A stretch of 64,000 bases of DNA. Origin: Diaminobutyricibacter sp049994905. Lineage in GTDB: Bacteria; Actinomycetota; Actinomycetes; Actinomycetales; Microbacteriaceae. Location: contig NZ_CP188258.1 of the NCBI RefSeq assembly GCF_049994905.1, forward strand, positions 1,798,001 to 1,862,000, in the 5' to 3' direction. Positions within the stretch are counted from its first letter, which is position 1. Every line of letters begins with the position of its first letter. The translations under genes and the position numbers were made by a program. This document shows positions 1 to 9,040 of the stretch, piece by piece. A model generated the notes under the pieces. It had not been told where the DNA came from and did not search any database. It saw only the letters and a program-made list of their open reading frames with translations.

Positions 1-2
1 GT

Positions 3-254
3 GTGCGCTCGGCCCAGCACGCGCCCGACCTCAGGATGACCCTCGACGACTGCGCCAGTGTGAAGGCCCAGGCGAACGGCATTCAGGACACCCCCAGCAC
101 GCCGTCGCCGCAGGAGATCTACGACGACTCGGTCCCGTCCTGGTTCGTCGGCCTCGCCGTGCACGTGCTGCTGGCGGCGGGACTGCTCGCGGGTGCGTTC
201 GCCCGCACCCGCACCCCGGCACGGCGGCTCTCGAAGGGAAGCCGCATCGCCTGA
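3..254 (+). CDS. C-terminal fragment of a membrane protein (cut by window edge)
   Basis: The reading frame is already open at the first bases, so the true start lies outside the window. The visible 83 residues contain a polar stretch with one Cys, then one hydrophobic segment (about residues 47-67, FVGLAVHVLLAAGLLAGAF), then a short basic tail ending SRIA. This is the usual shape of the last transmembrane helix of a polytopic membrane protein, for instance a permease, but nothing identifies the family. It ends 45 bases before ilvD, which appears to have its own promoter. Confidence 0.55.
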   Translation: MRSAQHAPDLRMTLDDCASVKAQANGIQDTPSTPSPQEIYDDSVPSWFVGLAVHVLLAAGLLAGAFARTRTPARRLSKGSRIA

Positions 255-287
255 CGCCGGATGAAAATACTTGGCTCGCCGTCGTTC

Positions 288-299
288 TAGACTCGACAC
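288..299 (+). promoter_or_regulatory. -10 element giving a probable leaderless ilvD mRNA
   Basis: TAGACT at 288-293 lies six bases upstream of the ilvD ATG at 300, and no Shine-Dalgarno sequence is visible in front of that ATG. A TANNNT box at this distance is the signature of leaderless transcripts, which are common in actinobacteria. No convincing -35 box was found. Confidence 0.5.
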
Positions 300-1994
300 A
301 TGCCTGAAATCGACTGGAAACCGCGTTCGCGGGTTGTCACCGACGGGATCGAAGCCACCACCAGCCGCGGAATGCTCCGGGCGGTCGGTATGGGCGACGC
401 CGACTGGGAGAAGCCGCAGATCGGTATTGCGAGTTCGTGGAACGAGATCACGCCGTGCAACCTCTCCCTCGACCGGCTCGCACAGGGAGCGAAAGAGGGC
501 GTCCACTCGGGCGGCGGTTATCCTCTCCAGTTCGGCACCATCTCCGTCTCCGACGGTATCTCGATGGGCCACGAAGGCATGCACTTCTCGCTCGTCTCCC
601 GTGAGGTCATCGCCGACTCGGTCGAGACGGTCATGATGGCCGAGCGCCTCGATGGCACCGTGCTGCTCGCGGGCTGCGACAAGTCGCTGCCCGGCATGCT
701 CATGGCCGCCGCACGACTCGACCTGGCCGCTGTGTTCCTCTATGCCGGCTCGATCGCACCCGGGTGGGTCAAGCTCTCCGACGGTACGGAGAAAGACGTT
801 ACTATCATCGACTCGTTCGAGGCGGTCGGTGCATGCAAGGCCGGCAAGATGAGCGAAGAAGACCTCAAGCGCATCGAGTGCGCCATCGCCCCCGGCGAGG
901 GCGCGTGCGGTGGCATGTACACCGCGAACACGATGGCCTCGGTCGCCGAAGCGCTCGGCATGAGCCTTCCCGGCTCTGCTGCACCGCCCTCGGCCGACCG
1001 GCGTCGCGACTACTTCGCGCACCGCAGTGGCGAAGCCGTCGTGAACCTCCTCAAGCTCGGCATCACCGCCCGCGACATCCTCACCAAGAAGGCCTTCGAG
1101 AACGCGATCGCCGTCGCGATGGCGTTCGGCGGCTCGACCAACGTCGTACTGCACCTCCTGGCCATCGCCCGCGAGGCGGAGGTCGACCTGACCATCGACG
1201 ACTTCAACCGCATCGGCGACACCATCCCGCACATCGGCGACCTGAAGCCGTTCGGCAAATACGTCATGAACGATGTCGACCGCCACGGCGGCGTGCCGGT
1301 CGTCATGAAGGCACTCCTCGACGCGGGCCTGCTGCACGGGGACTGCCTCACAGTCACCGGCAAGACGGTGGCCGAGAACCTGGCGGAGATCAACCCGCCG
1401 GCGCCGGACGGCGAAGTGATGCGCACGCTCGACAACCCGATCCACAAGACCGGTGGCATCACCATCCTCAAGGGTTCGTTCGCGCCCGAAGGCGCCGTCG
1501 TCAAGACGGCCGGGTTCGACGCCGACGTGTTCGAGGGCCCGGCCCGCGTGTTCGAACGCGAGCGGGCGGCGATGGATGCGCTGACCGAGGGGTCGATCAG
1601 CGCCGGCGACGTGGTCATCATCCGCTACGAAGGCCCGAAGGGCGGGCCCGGTATGCGAGAGATGCTCGCCATCACCGCCGCCATCAAGGGCGCAGGGCTC
1701 GGCAAGGATGTACTACTATTGACCGACGGTCGATTCTCAGGCGGCACAACCGGACTGTGCATCGGCCACATAGCACCCGAAGCGGTGGACGCAGGTCCAA
1801 TCGCCTTCGTGCGCGATGGTGATCTGATACGGGTCGATATCGCAGCTCGCTCCCTCGACCTACTTGTCGACGATTCCGAGCTTGCCGCCCGCCGTGAAGG
1901 CTGGGCACCGCTACCTCCGCGCTATACCCGTGGCGTTCTCGCAAAGTACTCGAAGCTCGTGCACTCCGCCGCGGAAGGCGCGATCACCGGGTAG
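300..1994 (+). CDS. ilvD: Dihydroxy-acid dehydratase
   Basis: IlvD removes water from 2,3-dihydroxyisovalerate and 2,3-dihydroxy-3-methylvalerate, giving the 2-keto acids that are transaminated to valine and isoleucine. The 564-residue length is normal for the family. Iron-sulfur cluster ligand motifs are visible (GCDKSLPG near residue 124, GACGGMYTANTM near residue 201), as are the C-terminal GRFSGGTTG and GPKGGPGMREM motifs. It heads the ilvD-ilvB-ilvN-ilvC set with a 45-base gap to ilvB. Base use softens after about position 1710 (more A/T in the last 90 codons), but the frame stays open. Identification is secure. Confidence 0.97.
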   Translation: MPEIDWKPRSRVVTDGIEATTSRGMLRAVGMGDADWEKPQIGIASSWNEITPCNLSLDRLAQGAKEGVHSGGGYPLQFGTISVSDGISMGHEGMHFSLVSREVIADSVETVMMAERLDGTVLLAGCDKSLPGMLMAAARLDLAAVFLYAGSIAPGWVKLSDGTEKDVTIIDSFEAVGACKAGKMSEEDLKRIECAIAPGEGACGGMYTANTMASVAEALGMSLPGSAAPPSADRRRDYFAHRSGEAVVNLLKLGITARDILTKKAFENAIAVAMAFGGSTNVVLHLLAIAREAEVDLTIDDFNRIGDTIPHIGDLKPFGKYVMNDVDRHGGVPVVMKALLDAGLLHGDCLTVTGKTVAENLAEINPPAPDGEVMRTLDNPIHKTGGITILKGSFAPEGAVVKTAGFDADVFEGPARVFERERAAMDALTEGSISAGDVVIIRYEGPKGGPGMREMLAITAAIKGAGLGKDVLLLTDGRFSGGTTGLCIGHIAPEAVDAGPIAFVRDGDLIRVDIAARSLDLLVDDSELAARREGWAPLPPRYTRGVLAKYSKLVHSAAEGAITG

Positions 1995-2039
1995 CTTGCG
2001 CTCTCATCATCCGTTTCGTACGTAGGGATTCGCTCACTC

Positions 2040-3842
2040 ATGTCCACGGAACCACCAACGACAGTGTTACCGACACCGCAGCCCGGCAGGGCGGCGCCCG
2101 AACAGCTCACCGGGGCCGAAGCGGTCGTTCGCACGCTGGAACTGCTCGGCATCGACGACGTCTTCGGGCTGCCCGGCGGCGCCATCCTTCCCATCTACGA
2201 TCCGCTCATGGATTCGAAGAAGATCCGTCACATCCTGGTCCGTCACGAACAGGGCGCAGGCCACGCCGCTGAAGGCTACGCGGCGGCAAGCGGCCGGGTC
2301 GGTGTCGCCATGGCGACGAGCGGCCCCGGTGCGACGAACCTGGTCACGGCGATCATGGACGCGCACATGGACTCGGTGCCGACGCTGTTCATCACCGGTC
2401 AGGTCTTCTCGACTCTGATGGGCACGGATGCGTTCCAGGAAGCCGACATCGTCGGCATCACGATGCCGATCACGAAGCACTCGTTCCTCGTGAAAGACGC
2501 GGCGGACATCCCCTCGACGATCGCCGCAGCCTTCCACATCGCGGGCACCGGTCGCCCCGGCCCGGTGCTCGTCGACATCACCAAAGACGCTCAGCAGCAG
2601 ACCGTGCCGTTCATCTGGCCGCCGAAGATCGACCTGCCGGGCTACCGGCCGGTGACCAAGGCGCACGGCAAGCAGATCCTCGCCGCAGCCCAGCTGCTCG
2701 CGGAGGCGAAGAAGCCGATCCTCTATGTCGGCGGCGGCGTGATCCGTGCCAACGCATCCGAGGAGCTCCTGGCCCTCGCCGAGGCGACGGGCGCTCCGGT
2801 TACCACGACGCTGATGGCGCGCGGCGCGTTCCCCGACTCGCACGCGCAGCATCTCGGCATGCCCGGGATGCACGGCACGGTGCCCGCAGTGCTCGGCCTG
2901 CAGGAGGCCGACCTCATCGTCTCCCTCGGTGCACGGTTCGACGACCGTGTCACCGGCAAGACCGCGCTCTTCGCTCCGAACGCGAAGGTCGTCCATGTCG
3001 ACGTCGACCCGGCAGAGATCTCGAAGATCCGCACGGCCGATGTCCCGATCGTCGGCGATGCCAAGGACGTCATCGTCGACCTCACCAGCGCGTTCAGGCA
3101 GGCGACGAAAGACAGCGCGCCCGACCTGGTCGAATGGTGGACCTACCTCAACGGGCTTCGCGAGGAGTTCCCGCTCGGGTACTCGCCGACCTCCGACGGG
3201 CTCATGGCCCCGCAGTATGTGATCCAGCGGATCGGCGAACTGACGGGGCCGGAAGGCATCTTCACCGCAGGCGTCGGCCAGCACCAGATGTGGGCGGCGC
3301 AGTTCATCAAGTACCAGCGTCCGAACTCCTGGCTCAACTCCGGGGGAGCGGGCACGATGGGGTACTCGGTTCCTGCGGCGATGGGTGCGAAGGTCGCGGA
3401 GCCCGATCGAGTGGTGTGGGCGATCGACGGCGACGGGTGCTTCCAGATGACCAACCAGGAGCTCGCCACCTGCACGATCAACAACATCCCGATCAAAGTG
3501 GCGATCATCAACAACTCGTCGCTCGGCATGGTGCGCCAGTGGCAGACGCTCTTCTACAACGGCCGCTACTCCAACACCGACCTCAACACCGGGCACGACA
3601 CCATCCAGATCCCTGACTTCGTGAAGCTGGCCGAGGCGTATGGCGCGCTCGGCATCCGGGTGACCCGAGAAGAGGACGTCGATGCGGCCGTGAAGCTGGC
3701 CCTCGAGACCAACGACCGGCCCGTCGTCATCGACTTCGTCGTCAGTGCGGATGCGATGGTGTGGCCGATGGTGCCGCAGGGCGTCAGCAACAGCTACGTG
3801 CAGTACGCCAAAGACCACAGTCCCGCGTTCGAGGAGGAGTAA
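2040..3842 (+). CDS. ilvB: Acetolactate synthase large (catalytic) subunit
   Basis: This ThDP-dependent enzyme condenses two pyruvates to 2-acetolactate, or pyruvate plus 2-ketobutyrate to 2-aceto-2-hydroxybutyrate, the first common step to Val, Leu and Ile. The 600-residue protein shows the N-terminal glutamate region (RHEQGAGHAAEGYA), a central Rossmann-like domain, and the C-terminal ThDP/Mg site GDGCFQMTNQEL followed by NNSSLGMVRQWQ. AGGGA precedes the ATG. The regulatory subunit ilvN follows after three bases, so the two subunits are almost certainly co-translated. Confidence 0.97.
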   Translation: MSTEPPTTVLPTPQPGRAAPEQLTGAEAVVRTLELLGIDDVFGLPGGAILPIYDPLMDSKKIRHILVRHEQGAGHAAEGYAAASGRVGVAMATSGPGATNLVTAIMDAHMDSVPTLFITGQVFSTLMGTDAFQEADIVGITMPITKHSFLVKDAADIPSTIAAAFHIAGTGRPGPVLVDITKDAQQQTVPFIWPPKIDLPGYRPVTKAHGKQILAAAQLLAEAKKPILYVGGGVIRANASEELLALAEATGAPVTTTLMARGAFPDSHAQHLGMPGMHGTVPAVLGLQEADLIVSLGARFDDRVTGKTALFAPNAKVVHVDVDPAEISKIRTADVPIVGDAKDVIVDLTSAFRQATKDSAPDLVEWWTYLNGLREEFPLGYSPTSDGLMAPQYVIQRIGELTGPEGIFTAGVGQHQMWAAQFIKYQRPNSWLNSGGAGTMGYSVPAAMGAKVAEPDRVVWAIDGDGCFQMTNQELATCTINNIPIKVAIINNSSLGMVRQWQTLFYNGRYSNTDLNTGHDTIQIPDFVKLAEAYGALGIRVTREEDVDAAVKLALETNDRPVVIDFVVSADAMVWPMVPQGVSNSYVQYAKDHSPAFEEE

Positions 3843-3845
3843 GCC

Positions 3846-4355
3846 ATGAGCACGCACGTCCTTTCCCTCCTCGTCGAGGACAAGCCCGGTCTGCTGACCC
3901 GCGTGGCGGGGCTCTTCGCCCGTCGCGGCTTCAACATCGAGAGCCTCGCGGTCGGCACCAGCGAGATCGAAGGGCTCTCACGCATCACCGTCGTGGTCGA
4001 CGTCGAAGACCTTCCGCTCGAGCAGGTGACCAAGCAGCTCAACAAGCTGATCAACGTGATCAAGATCGTCGAACTCGACCCGGCGCAGTCGGTGCAGCGC
4101 GAGCACCTGCTCATCAAGGTGCGCGTCGACAACGCGACACGGTCGCAGGTGCTCGAGGCCGTCAACCTTTTCCGTGCACGGGTCGTCGACGTGGCAACGG
4201 ATGCGCTGGTGATCGAAGTCACCGGCGACAGCGGCAAGACCCAGGCACTGCTCAAGGTGCTCGAGCCGTACGGGATCAAGGAGATGGCTCAGTCCGGTCT
4301 GCTCGCGATCGGCCGAGGCTCGAAGTCCATCACCGAACGCGTTTTCAAGAATTAG
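3846..4355 (+). CDS. ilvN: Acetolactate synthase small (regulatory) subunit
   Basis: This is the regulatory subunit that binds IlvB and usually confers valine feedback inhibition. It is 169 residues long with an N-terminal ACT domain (HVLSLLVEDKPGLLTRVAGL, residues 4-23, then the RRGFNIESLAVG motif) and a C-terminal ALS-associated domain. Its start lies three bases after the ilvB stop. The protein ends in a basic tail (SKSITERVFKN). Confidence 0.97.
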   Translation: MSTHVLSLLVEDKPGLLTRVAGLFARRGFNIESLAVGTSEIEGLSRITVVVDVEDLPLEQVTKQLNKLINVIKIVELDPAQSVQREHLLIKVRVDNATRSQVLEAVNLFRARVVDVATDALVIEVTGDSGKTQALLKVLEPYGIKEMAQSGLLAIGRGSKSITERVFKN

Positions 4356-4385
4356 CTCGAATCAACAACTAAGGAGAAACCACTC

Positions 4386-5414
4386 GTGGCTGAGATCTAT
4401 TACGACAACGACGCCGATCTGTCGATCATCCAGGGCAAGAAGGTCGCCGTCATCGGCTACGGCTCGCAGGGGCACGCACACGCGCAGAACCTTCGCGACT
4501 CGGGCGTCGAGGTCGTCGTCGGCCTGAAGGAGGGCTCGAAGTCGAAGCCGAAGGCCGAAGAGGCCGGCTTCCAGGTGCTGAGTGCGGCCGACGCCGCCAA
4601 GTGGGCCGACGTGATCGTCATCCTCGCTCCCGACCAGGTGCAGCGCCACCTGTACGCCGACGACATCCAGCCGAACCTGTCCGAGGGCAACGCTCTCGTC
4701 TTCGGCCACGGCTTCAACATCCGCTTCGGCTACATCGAGGCCCCCGAGGGGGTCGACGTCATCATGGTCGCCCCCAAGGGCCCGGGTCACACGGTGCGCC
4801 GCGAGTACGAGGCCGGCCGCGGCGTGCCGGTGATCGTCGCCGTCGAGAAGGACGCGACCGGCAACGCCTGGCCCCTCGTGCTGAGCTACGCCAAGGGAAT
4901 CGGCGGCCTTCGCGCCGGCGGCATCAAGACGACCTTCACCGAAGAGACCGAGACCGACCTGTTCGGTGAGCAGGCCGTGCTCTGCGGCGGTGTCTCGCAG
5001 CTGGTCCAGTACGGGTTCGAGACCCTCACCGAGGCCGGCTACCAGCCGCAGGTGGCGTACTTCGAGGTGCTGCACGAGCTCAAGCTCATCGTCGACCTGA
5101 TGTGGGAGGGCGGCATCGCCAAGCAGCGCTGGAGTGTCTCCGACACGGCCGAGTACGGCGACTACGTCTCGGGCCCGCGCGTGATCGACCCGCACGTCAA
5201 GGAGAACATGCAGGCGGTCCTCGCCGACATCCAGGACGGAACCTTCGCGGCACGCTTCATCGCCGACCAGGACGCCGGAGCTCCCGAGTTCTTCGCGCTT
5301 CGCGCCAAGGGCGAGGCGCACCCGATCGAGGCGACCGGACGCGAACTCCGCAAGCTGTTCGCCTGGAACGCCTCGAACGACGACGACTACGTCGACGGCG
5401 AAGTCGCCCGTTAG
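4386..5414 (+). CDS. ilvC: Ketol-acid reductoisomerase (class I)
   Basis: IlvC isomerises and reduces acetohydroxy acids to dihydroxy acids with NAD(P)H and Mg2+, providing the substrate of IlvD. The 342-residue length marks the short class I form. The nucleotide-binding loop GYGSQGHAHAQNLRDSG lies near residues 26-42, and the C-terminal knotted domain carries the metal-binding Asp/Glu residues (DLFGEQAVLCGG and ELKLIVDLMWEGG). The start is GTG at 4386, preceded by a clear AAGGAG. It is the last gene of the ilv set and is followed by a hairpin. Confidence 0.97.
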   Translation: MAEIYYDNDADLSIIQGKKVAVIGYGSQGHAHAQNLRDSGVEVVVGLKEGSKSKPKAEEAGFQVLSAADAAKWADVIVILAPDQVQRHLYADDIQPNLSEGNALVFGHGFNIRFGYIEAPEGVDVIMVAPKGPGHTVRREYEAGRGVPVIVAVEKDATGNAWPLVLSYAKGIGGLRAGGIKTTFTEETETDLFGEQAVLCGGVSQLVQYGFETLTEAGYQPQVAYFEVLHELKLIVDLMWEGGIAKQRWSVSDTAEYGDYVSGPRVIDPHVKENMQAVLADIQDGTFAARFIADQDAGAPEFFALRAKGEAHPIEATGRELRKLFAWNASNDDDYVDGEVAR

Positions 5415-5429
5415 TCGTATCGACCGTCG

Positions 5430-5483
5430 AGTCGTCATCAACCACCCTGTTTCTCGCGGAATTCGGGTAATTGGTGACGACTC
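5430..5483 (+). terminator. Hairpin after ilvC, possible terminator
   Basis: Positions 5430-5442 (GAGTCGTCATCAA) pair with 5471-5483 (TTGGTGACGACTC) over 13 bases with one G-T wobble and a 28-base loop. There is no strong T-run, only GGTCATTT. It lies between ilvC and cutC and could end the ilv transcript. Confidence 0.45.
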
Positions 5484-5508
5484 GGTCATTTCTGCAGAGG
5501 AACCGCGT

Positions 5509-6243
5509 ATGTCGCAAGCACTTGCCGTCGAGATCGCGGTCCAGGACCCGGCCGGGGTGCGCATCGCGCTGGAGGCCGGGGCCGACCGGATCGAACTCTG
5601 TTCGGCGCTCGGCGTCGGCGGCCTGACCCCGTCGGCAGGATTGATCGCGACCGCCGTCGCACTCGAGCGGCAGGCGGGCCGCGACCGGTTCGTGCACGTG
5701 CTGGTGCGTCCGCGCGCAGGCGGATTCGTCTACACGGACGACGAACTGGGACTGTGTGTCGCCGATGTGATCGCTGCCCGTGAGGCGGGCGCCGCAGGAG
5801 TCGTCGTCGGTGCACTCACCGCCGACGGCGCGATCGACCGGGGAGCCGTGGAGGCGTTCGTCGCCGTGGCCGGTCCGCTCGAGGTCACCTTCCACCGTGC
5901 GATGGACATCGTGGAGGACCCGCTCGCGAGCGTGGACGCCCTGGTGGAGCTCGGAGTTGCACGCATCCTGAGCTCGGGCGCCGCCCCGCGCAGCATCGAG
6001 GGAGCCGAAGCACTTGCCGCGCTGGTCGCACGGGCGGCCGGCCGCATTCAGGTGATGGCAGGCGGCGGCGTGGCCGTCGCCGACATCGCCGGGCTCGCCG
6101 GGGCGGGCGTGGATGCCGTGCACCTCTCGGCGCGCACCACCGTCAGCGGAGCGCCGAGCGGCCCGGGCGGCGGCGAATCGAGCTACGACGTCACCGACCC
6201 TGAGGTCGCCGCCGCGGCAGTGGCCGCAGTGCGCGCGATCTGA
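5509..6243 (+). CDS. cutC: CutC family protein
   Basis: The 244-residue protein matches the CutC TIM-barrel family from end to end: AVEIAVQDPAGVRIALEAGADRIELCSAL at the N-terminus, a central VTFHRAMDI, and SSGAAPRSIEGAEAL near residues 162-176. CutC was first linked to copper tolerance in E. coli, but that role is disputed and its enzymatic activity is uncertain. AGAGGAA lies upstream of the ATG. Family assignment is confident; physiological role is not. Confidence 0.9.
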   Translation: MSQALAVEIAVQDPAGVRIALEAGADRIELCSALGVGGLTPSAGLIATAVALERQAGRDRFVHVLVRPRAGGFVYTDDELGLCVADVIAAREAGAAGVVVGALTADGAIDRGAVEAFVAVAGPLEVTFHRAMDIVEDPLASVDALVELGVARILSSGAAPRSIEGAEALAALVARAAGRIQVMAGGGVAVADIAGLAGAGVDAVHLSARTTVSGAPSGPGGGESSYDVTDPEVAAAAVAAVRAI

Positions 6244-6355
6244 CGTGTAACCGTGCGAAACAGGGCATGCGCCTGCCGGTAAAGTGTGGGGTGACCGCGC
6301 CCCAATGACCGTGGCGCCAGCATCCCAAGCCTGCTCCAATCAAAGGAACTGCCAC

Positions 6356-7948
6356 GTGACAAAGCCGGTCGTCCTGATCGCCGAAGAACTTTCGCCCGCC
6401 ACCGTCGACGCCCTCGGGCCCGACTTCGAGATCCGGAACGTCGACGGAACCGACCGGCCGGCGCTGCTGTCCGCCCTCGCGGATGCTGAGGCGATCCTCG
6501 TACGGTCGGCCACGAAGGTCGACGCCGAGGCGATCGCCGCCGCACCAAGGCTCCGGGTCATCGCGCGTGCCGGCGTGGGCCTCGACAACGTCGACATCAA
6601 AGCGGCGACCACCGCAGGCGTCATGGTCGTGAACGCCCCGACCTCGAACATCATCTCGGCCGCGGAGCTGACCGTCGGCCACATCCTCAGCCTCGCCCGC
6701 CACATTCCGGCCGCCCACAGCTCGCTCGCGCAGGGCCAATGGAAGCGCTCGAAGTACACGGGCGTCGAACTCTACGAGAAGACCGTCGGAATCATCGGGC
6801 TCGGCCGCATCGGCGCACTGATCACGGCGCGCCTGCAGGCTTTCGGAACCAAGGTCATCGCCTACGACCCGTACGTGACCTCGGCGCGCGCACAGCAGCT
6901 GGGAGTGCAGCTGGTCACCCTCGACGAGTTGCTCGCCGAGTCCGACTTCATCACGATCCACATGCCGAAGACGCCAGAGACGACCGGCATGATCAGCGAC
7001 GACCAGTTCGCGCTGATGAAGCCGACGGCCTTCATCGTCAACGTCGCGCGCGGCGGACTCATCGACGAAGACGCCCTCTACCGTGCCCTCACCTCCCACA
7101 CGATCGCCGGTGCCGGCCTCGACGTCTTCGTGAGCGAGCCGCCCGCCGAGTCGCCCCTGCTCGACCTGCCGAACGTCGTCGTCACTCCGCACCTCGGCGC
7201 ATCCACCGATGAAGCGCAGGAGAAGGCGGGCGTCTCGGTCGCCAGGTCGGTGCGGCTGGCGCTCTCCGGTGAACTCGTGCCCGACGCGGTCAACGTCGCC
7301 GGGGGTGTCATCGACCCGTACGTACGGCCCGGCATCCCCCTGCTCGAGAAGCTCGGGCAGGTCTTCTCCGGCCTCGCGCACAGCCCGCTCACCAGCGTCG
7401 ACGTCGAGGTGCGCGGTGAGATCGTCGAGTTCGACGTGAGCGTGCTCAAACTGGCCGCACTGAAGGGCATCTTCACCAACATCGTCAGCGAGAACGTGTC
7501 GTACGTGAACGCGCCGATCCTCGCGGAACAGCGCGGGATCGAGGTGCGCCTCATCACCGACTCGGTCAGCGAGGAGTACCGCAACCTGCTCACGCTCCGC
7601 GGGGCGCTCAGCGACGGGTCGCAGATCTCGGTGTCGGGCACCCTCACCGGGACGAAGCAGATCGAGAAGCTCACCGAGATCAACGGGTACGACGTCGAGG
7701 TGCCGCTCGCCGAGCACCTGATCGTCATGATCTACGACGATCGCCCCGGAATCGTGGCGGTCTACGGCCACGAGTTCGGCCAGGCCAACATCAACATCGC
7801 CGGCATGCAGATCGCGCGTACGTCCGCCGGCGGCAAGGCGCTGAGCGTGCTGACAGTCGACTCGCGCGTGCCGGAGGGCCTGCTCGAGACGGTGCGGATC
7901 GCCATCGACGCCGACCTCATGCACGAGATCGACATCACCGAGCAGTAG
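6356..7948 (+). CDS. serA: D-3-phosphoglycerate dehydrogenase
   Basis: SerA oxidises 3-phosphoglycerate to 3-phosphohydroxypyruvate, the committed step of serine synthesis. I place the start at GTG 6356, directly after AAAGGAAC at 6343-6350, giving 530 residues (VTKPVVLIAEELSP). The frame stays open further upstream, but that stretch is not conserved-looking. Domains in order are the substrate/NAD-binding core (GIIGLGRIGALI, then HMPKTPETTGMI and NVARGGLIDEDAL), an inserted ASB domain typical of long actinobacterial and bacillar SerA, and a C-terminal ACT domain (LIVMIYDDRPGIVAVYG). Confidence 0.96.
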   Translation: MTKPVVLIAEELSPATVDALGPDFEIRNVDGTDRPALLSALADAEAILVRSATKVDAEAIAAAPRLRVIARAGVGLDNVDIKAATTAGVMVVNAPTSNIISAAELTVGHILSLARHIPAAHSSLAQGQWKRSKYTGVELYEKTVGIIGLGRIGALITARLQAFGTKVIAYDPYVTSARAQQLGVQLVTLDELLAESDFITIHMPKTPETTGMISDDQFALMKPTAFIVNVARGGLIDEDALYRALTSHTIAGAGLDVFVSEPPAESPLLDLPNVVVTPHLGASTDEAQEKAGVSVARSVRLALSGELVPDAVNVAGGVIDPYVRPGIPLLEKLGQVFSGLAHSPLTSVDVEVRGEIVEFDVSVLKLAALKGIFTNIVSENVSYVNAPILAEQRGIEVRLITDSVSEEYRNLLTLRGALSDGSQISVSGTLTGTKQIEKLTEINGYDVEVPLAEHLIVMIYDDRPGIVAVYGHEFGQANINIAGMQIARTSAGGKALSVLTVDSRVPEGLLETVRIAIDADLMHEIDITEQ

Positions 7949-8009
7949 GCGCGCCCGCGCCCGCGCCCGGTCGCCGTCCTGCCGGCCGGGTGGGGCGTAC
8001 GGTGGTGCG

Positions 8010-8492
8010 ATGGACCGTTGGGTGAATTTCGCCATCGTCGCCGGCGGTGCTTCCGCGGCGTTCGTCGGTCTCCTTTTCGTATCCGTCTCGATCCGCGCGG
8101 ACACGATTGCGCATTCGCCGAGCCTGCGGGCTCGCCTCGCCCAGGTTCTGACGATCTTCCTCGGCATCCTCATCTCGTGTGTGTTGATTACGCTGCCGAA
8201 TCCCGCCGACTGGGTTGTGGGAGCCGAACTTCTCGCGACATCCGCCGCGATGTCCGCATCGCTGATCTTCCTCGGTCGTCGGGCAGTGCGAAATCGAGAC
8301 AGCGACCCGCTGGAGCGCACGCTCGACAGGCTCAACCCGAACGTCACGACGGCGGTGTTGATCGGGCTCAGCGGGGTCGCGCTCCTCTTTGGAATCGAAT
8401 CCGGGTTGTTCCTGCTTTCGCTCGCGGTGATCGTCGGCTTCGTCGGTGGCGGGCTGGGTGCGTGGCTGGTATTGGTGCGACCCGACGGATGA
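8010..8492 (+). CDS. Small four-helix membrane protein, unknown function
   Basis: The 160-residue protein has about four hydrophobic segments (near residues 8-27, 45-65, 72-90 and 112-150) joined by short charged loops (RRAVRNRDSDPLERTLDRL). I do not recognise a family motif. It stands alone between serA and the ECF42 operon. Its strong third-position GC bias argues that it is a real gene. Confidence 0.65.
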   Translation: MDRWVNFAIVAGGASAAFVGLLFVSVSIRADTIAHSPSLRARLAQVLTIFLGILISCVLITLPNPADWVVGAELLATSAAMSASLIFLGRRAVRNRDSDPLERTLDRLNPNVTTAVLIGLSGVALLFGIESGLFLLSLAVIVGFVGGGLGAWLVLVRPDG

Positions 8493-8551
8493 TCCTCGGG
8501 CGGGGGTAGCCTACGAGGTGCCTGGCTCGTCAGAGAAGTTTTCACCGTCGT

Positions 8552-8578
8552 TGTCGATTCCGGGTGGTCTCGCACGTC
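8552..8578 (+). promoter_or_regulatory. Putative ECF42-type promoter of the DGPF-sigma operon
   Basis: TGTCGA at 8552-8557 and CGTC at 8575-8578 are separated by 17 bases and lie about 40 bases before the DGPF gene. The reported target motif of ECF42 sigma factors in Streptomyces is TGTCGA in the -35 region and CGA/TC in the -10 region, so this fits autoregulation by the sigma factor encoded just downstream. The match is by eye; no start site is known. Confidence 0.6.
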
Positions 8579-8615
8579 GTAGGGATGTCAACCGATCCAG
8601 ACCCAAGGAGTGATG

Positions 8616-8981
8616 ATGGCTGAAGAGTACATTGTGCTGATCCGCGAACCGGAGTGGGACCCTTCCCAGGTGTCCGAAGACGACTGGAAGGCCGAAACGG
8701 CGGCTCATGCGGCGTTCGCGCAGGCCGTCGTGGAGGCCGGAGCGCAGATCCTCGGCGGCGACGCGCTCATGCCGACGGTAATGGCAGTGAAGATCACGCC
8801 GGGGCGTGACGGCTCTCCCGCCGTCTTCACAGACGGCCCATTCACCGAGATCAAAGAGTACGTGACCGGGTACTACAAGATCGGTGTCCGCGATGCGGCC
8901 CAGGCGCGCGAGCTCGCCGCACTGGTACCGACCGGGGGCTGGGTGGAACTCTTCCCGGTCATGGACACCAACTCGATGTAA
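8616..8981 (+). CDS. YCII/DGPF-domain protein
   Basis: The 121-residue protein carries the YCII-type fold with the diagnostic DGPF motif (VFTDGPFTEIKEYVTGYYKI) at about residues 70-89. YCII-related proteins are small ferredoxin-like-fold proteins of mostly unknown function, and the DGPF subgroup is typically encoded next to ECF42 sigma factors. Two ATGs follow AAGGAG (8605-8610); the one at 8616 has the better spacing, giving MAEEYIVLIREPEW. It precedes the sigma gene by 59 bases under the putative ECF42 promoter. Confidence 0.85.
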   Translation: MAEEYIVLIREPEWDPSQVSEDDWKAETAAHAAFAQAVVEAGAQILGGDALMPTVMAVKITPGRDGSPAVFTDGPFTEIKEYVTGYYKIGVRDAAQARELAALVPTGGWVELFPVMDTNSM

Positions 8982-9040
8982 CAGCCTTCCTGCAAGGTGG
9001 TCGCACCGCACGCCGCCGCGGTTTCGCGGTTGAATGAGGT

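Noticed and set aside
1995..2039. Attenuator between ilvD and ilvB
   Set aside because: The gap is only 45 bases and has neither a leader frame with branched-chain codons nor a stable hairpin.
6191..8575. 794-residue open frame on the minus strand opposite serA
   Set aside because: Long antisense frames are expected in GC-rich DNA opposite real genes. The translation is Arg/Asp/Val-rich without domains, while serA on the plus strand is unmistakable. The same holds for minus-strand frames opposite ilvB, ilvC and leuC.
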